A stretch of DNA of 64,000 bases, from positions 248,001 through 312,000 of the forward strand of contig JBAJFE010000010.1 of NCBI GenBank assembly GCA_037903355.1, read 5' to 3'. The notes beneath the pieces were generated by a model that made no database searches, had not been told where the DNA came from, and saw only the letters and a program-made list of their open reading frames with translations. The position numbers and the translations under genes were made by a program. This document shows, one piece after another, positions 36,501 to 49,572 of this stretch. The stretch is from Trichuris trichiura. Its lineage: Eukaryota; Nematoda; Enoplea; Trichinellida; Trichuridae. Every line of letters starts with the position of its first letter. Within the stretch, counting starts at the first letter, position 1.

Positions 36501-39500
36501 GCCATTGTAAGTTACCGTGCATGTAGGGTCGCAAACATAGATCTGCTTTGGACGTAGTCATTTGGATTAAGGGGATTGCACTGAGATTGAAAAGGAGCTT
36601 CTCTACACCATCTAAGAACGTTTCATAGCGTACAACCAACCCAATAACGGGATGCTTTTAAGGCAGTATCAGAGTTGAACATTCGCTTGTTGTGATGATA
36701 CCGTTGTCGGCATTGCTTTAAAGAAATTTCTCGTCATTCACTTTGTGTACTTTCCCCTTTGAAAGAAATATTGATTTTGTAAAGCTGACACTGCTTCGTC
36801 AAAGTTTTCAAAGGTGAATTTAGCTGCGAGAATCGTGTGAATTCCGCGCAGCTAATCCCAGCTGTCACGCTTTGCTATTCATTAATTGAAGCTGCAAGTA
36901 GAGTCTATGCTAACCACTTTACAATACTTCATCCATTACATCCTTAAAGAATGTAGCTGGGATCAATTGCCTGGCCAAATGCTTTTGTGCTTCGAAACAT
37001 TCTGAATCGATTGGTCTTCTAATGAAAAACTTTTCTTGCGCATTAATTCGACTTTCCGTTAATATAGGCTTCATGCCGTATGAAGACTATACGGTTGCTC
37101 CATGAATGCTATTGAAAACTGTATTGACCATGCGTTTAGTGGTGGTAAATTCAGAATATTTACAGCCCTGTATGCCTGCCTACACATTGCTTCAATTTTC
37201 AGAAAACGGTTGGATTTATTGCGTGAATAATACTGCCGTGTTCTGGCGTGGAACGAAGTGCATGTATAACCAGATGCCTTTTAATTTTACTTCTAAGCCG
37301 TTTTATTTCGTTTGAGCTACACTATTCGCATATTACACGGAAGAGCGCACGAAAACACAATGCAGGTGAGAATTCATTGGTCTATTTGAACAAGCAATTG
37401 ACTTCCTTGTGTAAATATTATGATAAACAACCATTAACCCTCACAACCTTCAAGTTTGCGTAAATTGATTCTCTTACCTGCCCACATTTTACAGCTTAAC
37501 TTATAATTTGCATACGGTTTACTGCCCAACATAAGACAGGTATTTACACGCTTTAGCCAACCCTGCAAGCACTGACAGCGCATGAAACTACGCAGGATGC
37601 AATGTTTTTTAGTTTTAGCTCTTATAATGGCATTCCTTTTATAGAAGAACTTGTTTAAGGAAGCATAAATGCAGCTAAATGAATCCATTGAGATGGCTGC
37701 AGCTCGCCGAGCTTGGCGTTAGCTTCGCATGTTTGCATACTGTCGTCATACAGTTTTGTATTGCCGGCTTTTTGAGTTTGTATATTTAAAGTAGCTAAAC
37801 GCCTTACCAAGAAATACATGAGCACTTATTAGGGAAGTAACGGGAAAGAAGTTATTCCAAATTATTCGAAACCACTATGTCACATCTTTAGTCAGGAGCT
37901 TCCCTGAAGACAGGACAAGGTGCTCTTAAAAGCTCTGAAATAAATTGTTCTCTGACATTTCTATCATGTCCTTATCCAGCTGTTGGTTGGATGTTTGTCT
38001 GGTTTAATTTAGCAAACCCTAAAGCGTGCAATGCAAACTCATATGAAGGCTCACTGTGAAATCTGTTGGGCCCGTTAAGAAACATTATGCATTCAAGGAT
38101 TTCATATGTTAATAGTGCATTAAAAACTTTTCCTGGAGAGAGCGAGCTGAGAGCTTTATAAACCTCTACATCAAGGATGTTCTTGGTTAGCGTTGGCAAC
38201 AGTGGCACAGTGTACAGGGAAGTGATTAATGCCCATTAACTTTTACTGCTCCCAAATAGACCACATTAAAAAGAAAAAACCAAGTTTCTCTTCATCTGGG
38301 ACCAGAGGAAAACGTTTGTCGCTACAAGCGGATTCACTTTTTCTGTAGCTAAACAGAACCATACAAGAAGTTGAAAGATTACTAAATTTTGTTATTATTG
38401 TTATTTTGGAAACTGGATGCTTCCTAATGGAGCTGCCGTACGGCTTTTGTCTTGCCCGTTCTTGGTTTCTGAAATATCCAAAGCAAACGTCCTGCGGACA
38501 GATGGATGAGCAGTTATTAAGGAAGACTCAGAACAATGTTAGGAAAATTATTATTCTTCTTCTTATTATTATTAAAATCAATTTATTTTTCTTACGGTGA
38601 ATTTGCCAGCGCCAAATCAATCTGAAAGGGACTTCCATTCATTTAGAGAAAATCAACCAATGTGACTGATTGGCTTCACTTTGAATCCGGCTTTTAAAAA
38701 AAGTTTCAGCTAAGTTAAGCAGGAACGTTTCATTGTCCCTTTTATCTGATTTTTGATCAGGCAAAGGCTGCACAGCGTGCGCGCCATTTCAGTTTTGTCA
38801 CTGACGGAAAAAAATTCACTGCTTCATTTTGGTGAAATTCTAGAATAGCTTTCACTGACGGAAATTCATATCTCTTTCGTTTAACTGGTCCCGCTTGGAC
38901 ATTTTCGCCGAAAAGCCACAATAGTGTACCAAACTGCTGAATTGATTTTTTTATAAGGTAGTCACACAACAAAGTGTGGGTTGGCATTTTATTGATACTT
39001 ATTAGCCATTAGTAGACTACTTTCTTGGTGTCAACGCCATGTAAAATTCTACTAGTGCCTGTTTTATAGAGAATCTAATCGCATGATGTGGGCTGCTAGC
39101 TTGCAAACTCTCTGTTTGTTCCGCTCCATTGTACCTATAAACAGAGTTGGTAGCGCAACTATTTGATTAGCTCTATGCACTTTTCTGCCGGCCCTTCAGA
39201 TAATAATGTTTTCATTAGCTTGAATAACCAAAATTAACGATATTAAATGTTCTCTGTTGCCAAGAAGGAAGCTCTTGATTTCAACCTCTTTAAAAAATGC
39301 CATATTTTTGCATTATTCTGTATCCTTGCATCGTTTAAAAGTCGGCATTTCTGATGATAGAAGGCCAAGACTACTCTTATCCATCATTTTCCAAAGATAC
39401 TTGCTCGCTGTAAGACGTAAACTAAGCAAACAACAGCCCCTTAATATTCGTAGCTTCATTGATATCTGTAAAAGAAAAGGTTCTCTAGCTAGATATTTTT

Positions 39501-41518
39501 GTGATCATTAGTCCTTCCGCTACCAGGTTAAATGCACTTATAGTCAAAGATTTCATTCCTGCGCTCCCCCTGTCATCAGAGGATTCGCTGTTCCTTTCAT
39601 CCTGTAGAATGCACGGTTGCCTTAAAGCATACCAAATTAATTTTTTGCTTAAGTCGAGCGCATGAACTCTACTGGTTGTAATAAGCTGTGACTAAAAACT
39701 GTCCTTTAGACGACAAGAGCTTAGGAGTCACTTGAATTGGCTGAAAATTTTACGCACTTTAAAAGTCAATAGCATCCAAGTTTCCTTGTCGATAGCTACT
39801 TTCCTGCTGGCGGCTTTCACTGTTCCCCAAATCAATCCCATTGCTCATCCGGTTGGTGCGATGAATCTGTCCTGATTGCGGGTGTCGTGGATGCCATTAA
39901 GCGGTATGAAAGCAACCCTTTAACAGGAGGTGAGAGACAAAGCTACGCTGTTGCATCGATTGTAACTTAGCGAGGAGCGGGCGCATTTTTTAATCTCCAG
40001 TCTAATTGTATAGTTAGAACGATTCACGCGATGCGAGATGATCTTTTTTAAGCTAACGTCAAGGTTAATAATTTGTTTCTGCTTAGGAGAATTTTTAAGT
40101 GAACACCCAAGTGTCAAAATCAGGCAGAAGCAGATAAGGGTACTAAGAATGCTTACAATAAATGATGTTTACAAATCAGCTATTTTCCGTTTGCTGGCGT
40201 GAGGAGTGATAATGAATAGATGAAGCGTTTTGAATAAAAAATTTCTCTTATTTTTTGCACGACTACTGAGAGTTCACAGGAACCGCAGCATGAGGAATTT
40301 ATAGTAAGTTTGCAGCTAAGTTTATTTAGGGCTAACTGCAAAGCTACTAAATAAGTCACTGGGTTTTGCTGACTGATTAGAGAAACTGATGATTAAATAA
40401 ACTTTGAGATCTAATCATTGGTAAGGAAGTTTGACACTTTCAACATATTGCGCTTCAAGCTTTCTCTGGTCCCGCGTCTTTAAGCTGCTGCTGCAGCAAC
40501 TCAAACGAAAACTCATAATTTACAACAGTTTACCGCCCGCAGACTACGCTTTCAAAAAGGGTAAAGGGTACAGTTTAGCTAGAATTAGCAACCACAGCTT
40601 TTCAGAGTTTATTGTTTGCATTACTGTTGCTTATTAACCTCTAAGCAAATCATTTAAGAAACGTCCCATGTCACCGTTTTAACAGTGTCATGCTCAACAG
40701 TGAATAAAAAATTGTCACATCCCGACATGAATAAGTCATCCCATCATGAAATCAGTCCTAAATGCTTTACTGGCCCCTGAAAGCCAATAAACTCAATGTT
40801 AATTTAGTTTGCGCAATGGCATAAGCCATTGTTAGCACATACGTTGCAACCACTTAACTCGGTGAACTCGATGGACAGCTAATAAAATGCATTATCTCCT
40901 TCTTCCTTTCATTTATTAATGGTCCACGCACTAGAACGCTTTCAAATGGATAATCTTTAATAACCAAAACAGTTTTATTTTTCTATTTCAGCATCAGTTA
41001 CGTCAGTTGCAGTTAATCAGGATAATATTTACTGTACTTGTCTCTTAATCCTTAGAGCTCATTCTGTTAGTAGAAATTAGTATGACTAAGGCTACTGGTT
41101 CTCCAGCTCCTAAAACAAGGTTCTGTGTTTACTTACACATGCTCTGCTCATATGTGCAGCGGATGATAACTGCTAAGTTTTAAACAATGCATATTCTAAG
41201 CGAAAAAACAGACTGTGTTAACACCTGTGGATATGATCCTCACTTAGCATGCTGACCGTTTCTTACGAAGCCTGCGTCATTCAGGAAAGGATTATTTAGA
41301 CGGAACATCAGTAATCTTATGCCCTACAGGTGTGGGCAGCTGTGACTCCGCAAGACGGCATTGCAGGCGTGAGAATTTATCTATTATGAGCGAATGTACT
41401 CTTTTAGACTGTTCCTGTTTGATGCACCGCTTACAATGGTTCTTTTTAGGTAACTGCAATAGTGGACACGGTGCATATGTGGAATGCGTGAATTCAATGG
41501 AACTGTACCCAAAACCGA

Positions 41519-42649
41519 ATGACAGATTTTAATGCATCTGGCTGCAGAACAGGAATAGTGAATGATGATATGCTCATTGAGGAAGCCTTTTGGCTAAAGC
41601 AAATAGTCTTTGGCCCTGTTTTGGCAGCATTCACAATTGTAGCCGTTGCGAGCAATTCTGCTTGCATAATTGTCCTGCATAAGTCGCAGCAGTGGCCAAG
41701 AATGAACTTGTGTCTGATTGCGCTGGCTGCATGGGAGATTGTTTTGATTTGCTCTTCCTTTTTCCTATACAGTCTTCCAATGTTGCTGTACCAGTACGCG
41801 CCAACGCATGGAAATTATGTGGAAACTTACGCTTACTGGTATACGCTGGCTAATACTGCAAATCAAGCCTCTATTTGGGTCGTCGTAGTCATGGCTGTTG
41901 ACCGATATTTCGCAATCTGCAGCCCTTTCAAACATCGTCGATTCGAAAACAGAATGAAAGGCAGAATCCTTGGAGTTGTAAGCGTTTTTGCTATAATACA
42001 TGGCTTTCCAAGGTTTTTCGAAGTCAGTATCGTGCGGTGCCCTGTTATGCCAAACAAGACCAACGTGGCTACGGTCATGGCAAGCGGTCTGCAGCAGAAC
42101 TACACATACCGCGTTTTATACAAAATTATTGGTGGACTACTTCTCTATTCAGTTGGACCCTTTCTGACGCTAAGCTTTGTTGCTGTGCAAGTGTCTAAGC
42201 ATTTGAGCAAATATGCCACTACAAGAAGAAAGCTTGTGGGAATATATTCAAGGAATAGTGGTACCAGTAATTCCTTTGCCTCGACGACTAGCGAGAAAAC
42301 TAGAGACCAAAACAGAGAGCAACTTTTTCTAATAATTATATTTAAATTTCTAATATGCCATTCACTGCCTACAGCGCTTGACATAATGGAAACCGCCTGT
42401 CATGAGAGCGTTTTTAACACTGAAATAGTAAACAACCTCGTGGATGTATCGAACGTTCTGGTTACGCTTAACGGAGGATGCAACGTTCTGATTTACATGT
42501 TTTGCAGTCAGAACTTTCGGCAGCAATTTGGAAAACACATTTTTCGGATGAAACGTTTTAGTCACGACAGCAGCAGGCAGTCAACACGTCATATATACAG
42601 ACAAGGCACATTGATTTCTGAAACAGCCAAACCGCAGACTGTTTTATAA
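41519..42649 (+). CDS. Class A (rhodopsin-type) GPCR, peptide-receptor-like, single exon
   Basis: Seven-transmembrane receptor of 376 residues, uninterrupted by introns. Approximate helices: TM1 30-54 (Asn46), TM2 63-90, TM3 107-133 ending in DRYFAIC with the G-protein-contact DRY at 128-130, TM4 150-168, TM5 200-226, TM6 268-290, TM7 305-330. The short N-terminus (NAS at 5) and second outer loop (NKT 179, NYT 194) offer N-glycosylation sites. The cytoplasmic tail after QNFRQQF is rich in Ser and basic residues. The DRY motif, TM1 Asn and TM7-helix 8 layout place it among nematode-style orphan peptide (FMRFamide-like) receptors. Oddities: the usual TM2 Asp is Glu73, the TM7 NPxxY is NVLIY, and I see no Cys at the top of TM3 to pair with Cys174. 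The ligand is unknown. Confidence 0.88.
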   Translation: MTDFNASGCRTGIVNDDMLIEEAFWLKQIVFGPVLAAFTIVAVASNSACIIVLHKSQQWPRMNLCLIALAAWEIVLICSSFFLYSLPMLLYQYAPTHGNYVETYAYWYTLANTANQASIWVVVVMAVDRYFAICSPFKHRRFENRMKGRILGVVSVFAIIHGFPRFFEVSIVRCPVMPNKTNVATVMASGLQQNYTYRVLYKIIGGLLLYSVGPFLTLSFVAVQVSKHLSKYATTRRKLVGIYSRNSGTSNSFASTTSEKTRDQNREQLFLIIIFKFLICHSLPTALDIMETACHESVFNTEIVNNLVDVSNVLVTLNGGCNVLIYMFCSQNFRQQFGKHIFRMKRFSHDSSRQSTRHIYRQGTLISETAKPQTVL

Positions 42650-43132
42650 CAGAAGGGTGATTAGAAGCATGTGAGCTCGTGAAGCATACAAGAAATATGT
42701 TCCGTTTTGTCGAAAACCGTGTAAGCGTTTTATCTTTCGGTTGTAGCAGTTCAACTACTGTAGCTGTGTGACAGCCTCAACTGCTAAAATTACCGTTCAG
42801 TCGACTTCAAGAAGTAAAAACTTTGTCAGCTCCGCTCAACTCACTAAAGTACAGTTATTCAGTAGATTACAAGCCTATGGTTTTCAGCTGTAGTTGTACA
42901 CCACCTTAACAAAAAAAAGTGAAGAGAGAACAGCTCACTAGTTTTACCAATGCGATACCTTCTGCCCTAGGATAACGCTCGGAAATTTTACTTCTTCTCC
43001 ATTCATGTCATCTGCGAGAAATCATTTAGCCGATAACTACAACATTATGTCCCTCTCAGTTCTACACCAAAATGATGAAGGCAAATTATTCTAAACAGAG
43101 AATAGCGCAGCCACTTTCCTTCTGATGCTGTA

Positions 43133-43138
43133 AATAAA
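43133..43138 (+). terminator. Possible poly(A) signal of the GPCR gene
   Basis: AATAAA about 480 nt downstream of the GPCR stop codon. It is the first clear plus-strand hexamer I noticed there, so the assignment is tentative. Confidence 0.3.
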
Positions 43139-44078
43139 TAATACGAAAGAAAAGTTTCCTTCAAAAAATTGTTAGTTAGTATTTTCCATATGAGAAAAAA
43201 CGTAGCTCAGTCGAAAAGCTTAAAAGCTCTGCCGCTATGTGGAGGCGGTACAAAAATTTTAATATCTGTGGTAGTCAAACGTTTGCTGAGGAGGAATTTA
43301 GTTAGGACTGATAATAGAATAAAAACTTCAGAGCAAACTCGTTCCGCCTCCAGTGAGTAAAGTTGAATCTGTTTTCGTATTATTAAGAGCACGATGACTT
43401 CAGGGTGTGTGCTGAAAATATTGCGCGCGCTACAAAGTTCACGAGTGTTACTTCGTAACTAAATCAAAAGTTAGTAGACGCACAATGAACTAGTTGAAAA
43501 ATAAAGATGTTGGGATTATAGTGCTGAATGAGCTAGGCAAACATGCAGGGTCAAATAATAAGTACAAGTGTGAAGTCAACAGGCAGCTCTACCGCAAAGT
43601 ATGAGTCATCGTCACAGTTTACAAATCTGATCAATATGCGACCTGCTGGGATAGCCAAAGCGTGCGGTTAAACGATGCTTGAAGTGTTTATTTGTATAAG
43701 ACGCCTGATTGAACACAGGATTACTTCTAGTCCGTACGTAGAGTTTCGCTAGGAAATATGCCCCCGGTCACTAACTCGGTCTTGTGCTTGTTTCAAGACA
43801 AGCAGCATTTCAGACTCAACCTGTTCTATCATTAGTGTGTTGCGTTGTAGAAGTTCATTTTTTCTTAGGAAACAATACTCATTACAAATTTCGCTTTGAA
43901 AACTAAACAGAATCATTTACGCATTTGCCGCGTTTTGCAAAAAGACAAAATGCTGAATAATAGGAAAAGCAGTGCATATGTCAACGAGGACGCAAGTTAC
44001 AGGAAGCACTGCTTGTAAGCTTGAATTGTTCTGGTTTGCATTTTTAGTTCATTTCAACTACTATTTTTGCTTCTAAAG

Positions 44079-44344
44079 ACAGGATATCTTTTAACAGGCT
44101 TGGGTTGTTTCATATTTGATCTTCTGATTCACGGGTTTGGCCTGTTGGATGTATCTGTAAGTAAACTGCAAAGCTCCCCAACACTGCTGACGACGGAACA
44201 AGAGCAGTTCCGAAACGTACGGTATTCGATTTGTTCTGTAATTTCTCTAACAATTTGCTCATCCATTCGTTGGTAGGGCACTTTGCAGTTTACTTACAGA
44301 TACATCCAACAGGCCAAACCCGTGAATCAGAAGATTAAATATGA
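44079..44344. repeat. Inverted-repeat element with ~63-bp arms, copy 2
   Basis: The left arm (about 44111-44173) and right arm (44281-44344) are reverse complements with about one mismatch, separated by a 107-nt loop. The outer half of each arm carries the same ATTCACGGGTTTGGCCTGTT block as the hairpin at 33.5 kb, and the left flank from GACAGGAT is shared as well. Copy 1 appears to be the same element with the inner arm parts and loop removed. It has the form of a miniature inverted-repeat or fold-back element. Confidence 0.87.
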
Positions 44345-47300
44345 TACTATTTTTGCTGAGGTTAAATTTATTTGAACTGCTAAGTTTCATAAAAGGAAAG
44401 TTAAAATGCATGGTTTTAATAGAATTTGTGAATATATTAAATTACAACATATTGTTTTCAAATGAATGAGCATCCGGAAGTTTTGATGAAAGGAGCAGAC
44501 AGACTGTACTATTTCTCAAGTATTGACTTCATCAATTGGAGATTTTTATCCTTTAGGCAATACATTTCTGCTTAATTGCACTAATGTGCAAAAATTACAG
44601 AAGACAGCATTCGGCTTCAGTTTCTAGTCGCTTTTTTTGGATATGCCTTTTCTTAACTCCAAAGTCATTGCTTCTATGCAAACTATTCACTAGCCACGAT
44701 TTCCTCGTTCTTTCCCGTTAATTGAAATTGCAAACTGTACGACTATGATCAGCAATACGTTCTTGTTTCTATCTCTACACTACAAATCTTAGTTCAAGTC
44801 ATACGCAGACTTCTACCTAATGGTTGCTTAGCTACGACTCCCAATCCCCTACAGATGAAGTTCCAGAAGTGCAGTGTTGCAATAGTAAAATCTATGAAAT
44901 AGGCGCAAGCTGAAGCACAAATAGCTGTACCTCCGCGATAATAACAAAGTTAAGTTGCGTAGATCAACTGAACAGCGTTTTGGCTCGATGGATGGCCTCA
45001 TTGGAAAAAATCGTTTAAGCTCTTATATCACGTTTTACAAACAATAAAAGTTTTCTATTCGGCTTGGAAATGGGATAAGTTGAGTAGTGCATCACTACGT
45101 TTTTCTCGCATTTACAAACTACAATGGCGCAAGACTGATCTACGTTCGCCTTTCTGTAAGGCTCTTGTCTAATCAACTTCAGATAATGAGACGTCATAAT
45201 GCTATCACTTTTTGCCAGATCAGTAATTTCTGCATTATATAACGGAGCTAAGTCAGTTTGTTAGTATTAGTAAATTGTAATTGGAACCGTTACTCCTTAT
45301 CGGTACGGTATTCATTCACTAGAAATTTTATTTGATTCAGTCGAGTCTTCAAGGTCAGTCTGAAACAATGGTCCGCCGTTTTAAAAATCATAGAGACAAC
45401 TAAGAGTGAAAGCGTATCCTGATTTTACATCAGGTTGAACAAATTGCAGTTGTCGAGCGCCACTGTGGTGACTATCTGCATTTTCAAACTGTGGCAGGTT
45501 CAGACGCTTGAAAGCTTTAATGCGCAACTTATTGTAACGACAGGCAGCGGAACACTGTCAGCAAACTTTATTCTTTTGCAAGTAGCGCCCATTCAATTGT
45601 ATAGAGTAGCTGAATAATTAGCACAGGATTCAAAATGTGCGCATAGACTATTTATGGAAAGATACATGAGTAATAGCAGATCTACGTCATTTCAGCGTTG
45701 CTTCTGAAAAGATAACTGCTTGGGTACTTGAAAATCAGCTCAGAAGTACCATTACGTCCTTTTCAATCTGAAACGTGCTATTCGAAAACTGACTGCAAAT
45801 TTTGATTGATTTTACCTGCTCACTCACTACACGCACAACAATGGGCTCCATTTGCGGTAGATCCTAGTAGCGGAGAAACGTACAGAGCACGGTGGCGGCA
45901 GCGATATAATCATACTGCGAAGCAAGCTTGTCACCACCGTGCTCCGTTCGTAGCAATAACGAAAAAAAGTCAACTTCGTTCCTGGCGTTTTAAAGTGATA
46001 ATCGGGTAAACATTAACTTTCAGTTTAAAGTTCTTAGTATTGAAAATATAGTGCCTTGAAGAGGGCATACAGGTTGTAATGATAGAAAGTTACAGTGCCT
46101 GTTCTACAGAAAAACCCAAAAAATTGAGAAACCGGTTCTTTCAGGACCTCCAGGTCCTGTCTTTAAGGCAACTGGTTCAAGGATAAGGAAACTGCCACAC
46201 CCCAGCATATAATTATTGCACTGAAAATAGGACACGAAGACCCTAAAAGCTCTGATTTGTCAATTCGTTTAGGTTTTTCGGTAAAACAGGCACCGTAATT
46301 TTCTGTAGTGAAAGTTGGTAGCAATTTTTTCACCTTTTCGCAGCTGAGGCAAGTTTTCATTACAGATGCATGAGTCTCTTTTTTTCAGCAAACGTCGCAA
46401 TCTTACTTAAGACTGTTTATCATTGTGATTTGACGTACGAGCACGAAATTATCTAATCACCTTAAGGCCCCAGTGTTAGCCTAAAAAGACCTCCAAAACA
46501 AACATGTCTTCAATAATGAAAAGTTTTATTCATTTCTTTGCTTCATTTTGCCTAATTCATTTCAGCAAGTGTTCTTAAAGCCAGTCGAAGCAGTTTGCGC
46601 AAGAATCTTTACTTTCCTGTTCTGTAAAATCTTCCAAGATTTTTAGCTGAAAAAGGTCCTAGCGTGTGCCTTAGGGTAACTCAATTTACGCGAAAATGCT
46701 GACTTTAAAAAATAATCAGAATTCTTGAATTCTCACTGATTTTACAATGAAAAGTGTCTAGGAGCTGTGAAAAAAGTTCTAAAAATGTTGAAATGAACCC
46801 GCTAGTCATCTGGTCACGAAAGAAACCTCTGTATGTGGATTAGGCTAAAAGAAAACGCATATGGTAGGACAATTCCAGTGTATGTGGGTCTTGATCTTCC
46901 CCATGGATGGGAAATGGCTGTGAGAAGCATTCTGCATGAAAAGACGCAAGCAGCATAAATAAGCGTGATTAAACGTAAGTGCTCAAAGAAAGGATTGTTA
47001 TTTATGGGCTATTTACTGCTGCTGCCTCATAAAACGACTTAATCATGCGTAAAATTCGATTACTTGCACAGCCTGAGAGTCCAACAATGAGGGAGTTTTA
47101 TGATTGTGTGAGCTGTCTTTATTACCATGCGATAAACGTTATCAAATGTTTCCTTTGCGCAATATGTGACCTGAAAAAGCTTACGCTTACTGAATCTTTT
47201 TGCACAGCAGTTTACTGGCTGTGGTGAAGTCCTGCCGGTGCATGTCGTTACTGCACGCAGATTTTTAAGGCTTAACAGAAGTGAAAATGTCAACATTTTT

Positions 47301-48689
47301 TTGAAAAACGTGTGAGCATAAAACCTGGACCCTTTGTGATATGTTGAAATGTTTGTAAATTGCTTAGCCACGTCAGTAGCAGATATTCCTCATAGCTACG
47401 AAGCAAACGTTTTGTTAACTTAACGAATCGGTTAGCAATTAATGAAAAAGCATTGAGCTTCTTGGGCATAATTACATTGTGAAATGCCAGGAGTGACTAA
47501 TTTCACGGCTAGCCCCTGTTTTACTATACACAGAAGTTGATGGTGGAAGATGACTTTACCGAAGCGGCAACTTTCTACAATGGATAGAGTACGCAGCTCT
47601 TGTTCTTTCCCATGACCTCCTAGCTGCCTCTTAATTAGGAATTATTTTCTAATTATAAGTACCAGTAGCTGCTATCGAAACGACAGATTTTACAGAAAGC
47701 AAAGACAAGCAAAAAGACAGTTATTCATGAATTGCAAAGGAAATTACATGGACAGTTCAGGCCTCTTATCTGAAAAAGTTTGGTGAAGTTCCAATAATAC
47801 AGGTATATATTCCCTTAAATGCTGCTAAACATGTAACTTTGTTGCATTTCAAAGTGACGTAGCAAGTGAAAACTTGTGCATCTGACCTCGAATGACGGTT
47901 CAAGACATCATGTCAATTTGTAAAGTCAAAGAATGACTTCTAATACAATGGAAGCACATCATTAACGCACAGGATCAAACTGGGACATTTTGAAAGGTTA
48001 TCTGGAGGGTGCCCTTCCCATATTTATAATACCAGCTTTACAACTAGTGCTAAAAATTTATTATGAAATGCCCTTCACGCTATTAATAGGCTTTGTGACG
48101 TAAATAAACTCCATGCTTATAATTGGGTCCAGTTTCAAACAAATCACACGGCACAGTTCTGAATACCCTAAATTCCTAAAGTCTGAAATCCATAGCACAT
48201 GTGACCGAGTGCGTTCTGAGCAGGACAGAACTTTTACATGTAATAATGAGTAAACTCGCACAGAAGTTTTCGCAGAAACGGCGACAGTTGTATTAGTATA
48301 TTGACTACGCAAAGCATGTCGAGCAATTCGAAGAAGCAGCGCTGCGCTGGTATTACAATAAGAAAATATTGATGTTAGGCAGTACTGTTGTTTCTACACC
48401 CATAGTTTGCACGAATGAACTAGCCAGAGATATGTTCCTTGCTTGCATCTCCTACTAAACAAGCAAGGTACATTTATTTAAACCGCTGAAAGGAAGGCCT
48501 ATAGTTTATGCAGAATTATTGCCATTTAGCTGGAAAAGAGTAGTAGCTTCACGATCACTGGATATATTATTTGAAATTATCAAGAGTGAAGAGCATACTT
48601 ACGAGTTATTGTACTCCCAAAGCGATAGAGATTTAGCAATATTTTTCCAAATGACTTTATCGAACATCACATTTTTTGCCTTTGTCCTA

Positions 48690-48825
48690 CAAACGTGCGG
48701 CGGCTACCAGCTTATTCCACCAGCCGGCTAGTCGCACAGTCTAATGCCCATGCAGTTGGGATTTGTGCTCCGAACCGGTAGTATTGAACGGAATTCCCCT
48801 CCCTTAACCGCTGGGCCACTGCGAC
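48690..48825 (-). repeat. Possible tRNA-derived SINE
   Basis: Read on the minus strand it begins GTCGCAGTGGCCCAGCGG, where TGGCCCAGCGG (48818-48808) fits a tRNA A box. It continues to GGTTCG (48776-48771), the start of a B-box-like motif at a tRNA-like distance. The region is more GC-rich than its surroundings. It does not fold as a full tRNA by eye, so a SINE head or tRNA relic is likelier than a working tRNA gene. Confidence 0.35.
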
Positions 48826-49572
48826 TGCTAAGACGATAAATGTACAGCATAAGTGGGTGCGGTCGATTGAGTTCCTATAAATGTTTTATTGCGAAGCTTT
48901 AGGAATCATGTCACCTTCATACGGATTCCTCACCTTTTATCCAGAGAGACTTAAGAACTTATTAAGAAATGGATTCGAAAATTTTCTGAATGCTGAAGTT
49001 TCCTTAAGTGGAGCCGTTCACGCCCAGTTTCTGCAATGAAACAGCACGGATTATTAACTGTACCGTAAGGGTAGTTAGGAAATAATAGCAAATTTCAGTA
49101 ATGAGTCTCATCAGGCGTACCAGTAACTGCGCGATGGTTCACTGAATAAATGCATGCAAAACGTTTAATGGTATTATTCACCGTAGCTATTCCAATTATC
49201 ATTAGGTTCATTTCAACTTTTTATTATTTTCTGCTGAATTGTTGAGCAGCCTAAGGACAGAATATCTTTGCCTAATTTGTATTGAAAATCAGGCGTGGAT
49301 AGCATCTGTGATTTCGGCTGAATAGAACACTTCTTAAGTAAAAACGAATCCTTTATGACTAATAACACTAAACGCAAAAAGTCATTCGCTGTTACAACAG
49401 TCCCTTTTGAGTAGTATCTCCAGGTCAGTCCGCAGTGCACGCACTGCTTCAACGGCTGGTATTTACGTGAGCGGTGCCTTTGCAGAGCATGCAAAAGATC
49501 AAGAATTTGCATAAAGTATCATTTAAACACCTCTGAAACTGGCAAATAAGTTATTTCTCCTTGTCTACGGAC

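Larger units (their letters stand above)
17371..41518. other. 24-kb stretch without a convincing gene
   Basis: I looked for conserved motifs on both strands and found none. The longest frames (for example 18719-19090, 25353-25754 and 27202-27573) overlap frames on the same or the other strand, several lack ATG starts, and none shows a known domain. Short exons of a large gene could still hide here. Recognised contents are an AT microsatellite and a perfect hairpin repeat. Confidence 0.45.
42650..49572. other. 7 kb without a convincing gene
   Basis: The stretch is mostly AT-rich. It holds the GPCR 3' flank, an inverted-repeat element at about 44.1-44.3 kb and a possible SINE at 48.7-48.8 kb. 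No other coding signal was recognised. Confidence 0.45.

Noticed and set aside
41332..41532. Plus-strand 66-codon frame overlapping the receptor start
   Set aside because: It is in another frame than the receptor, has no signal peptide or domain, and is best seen as 5' untranslated sequence.
45886..45955. Short inverted GAGCACGGTGG / CCACCGTGCTC pair
   Set aside because: Arms are only about 11 bp with a wide spacer, and no element structure or flanking duplication was seen.
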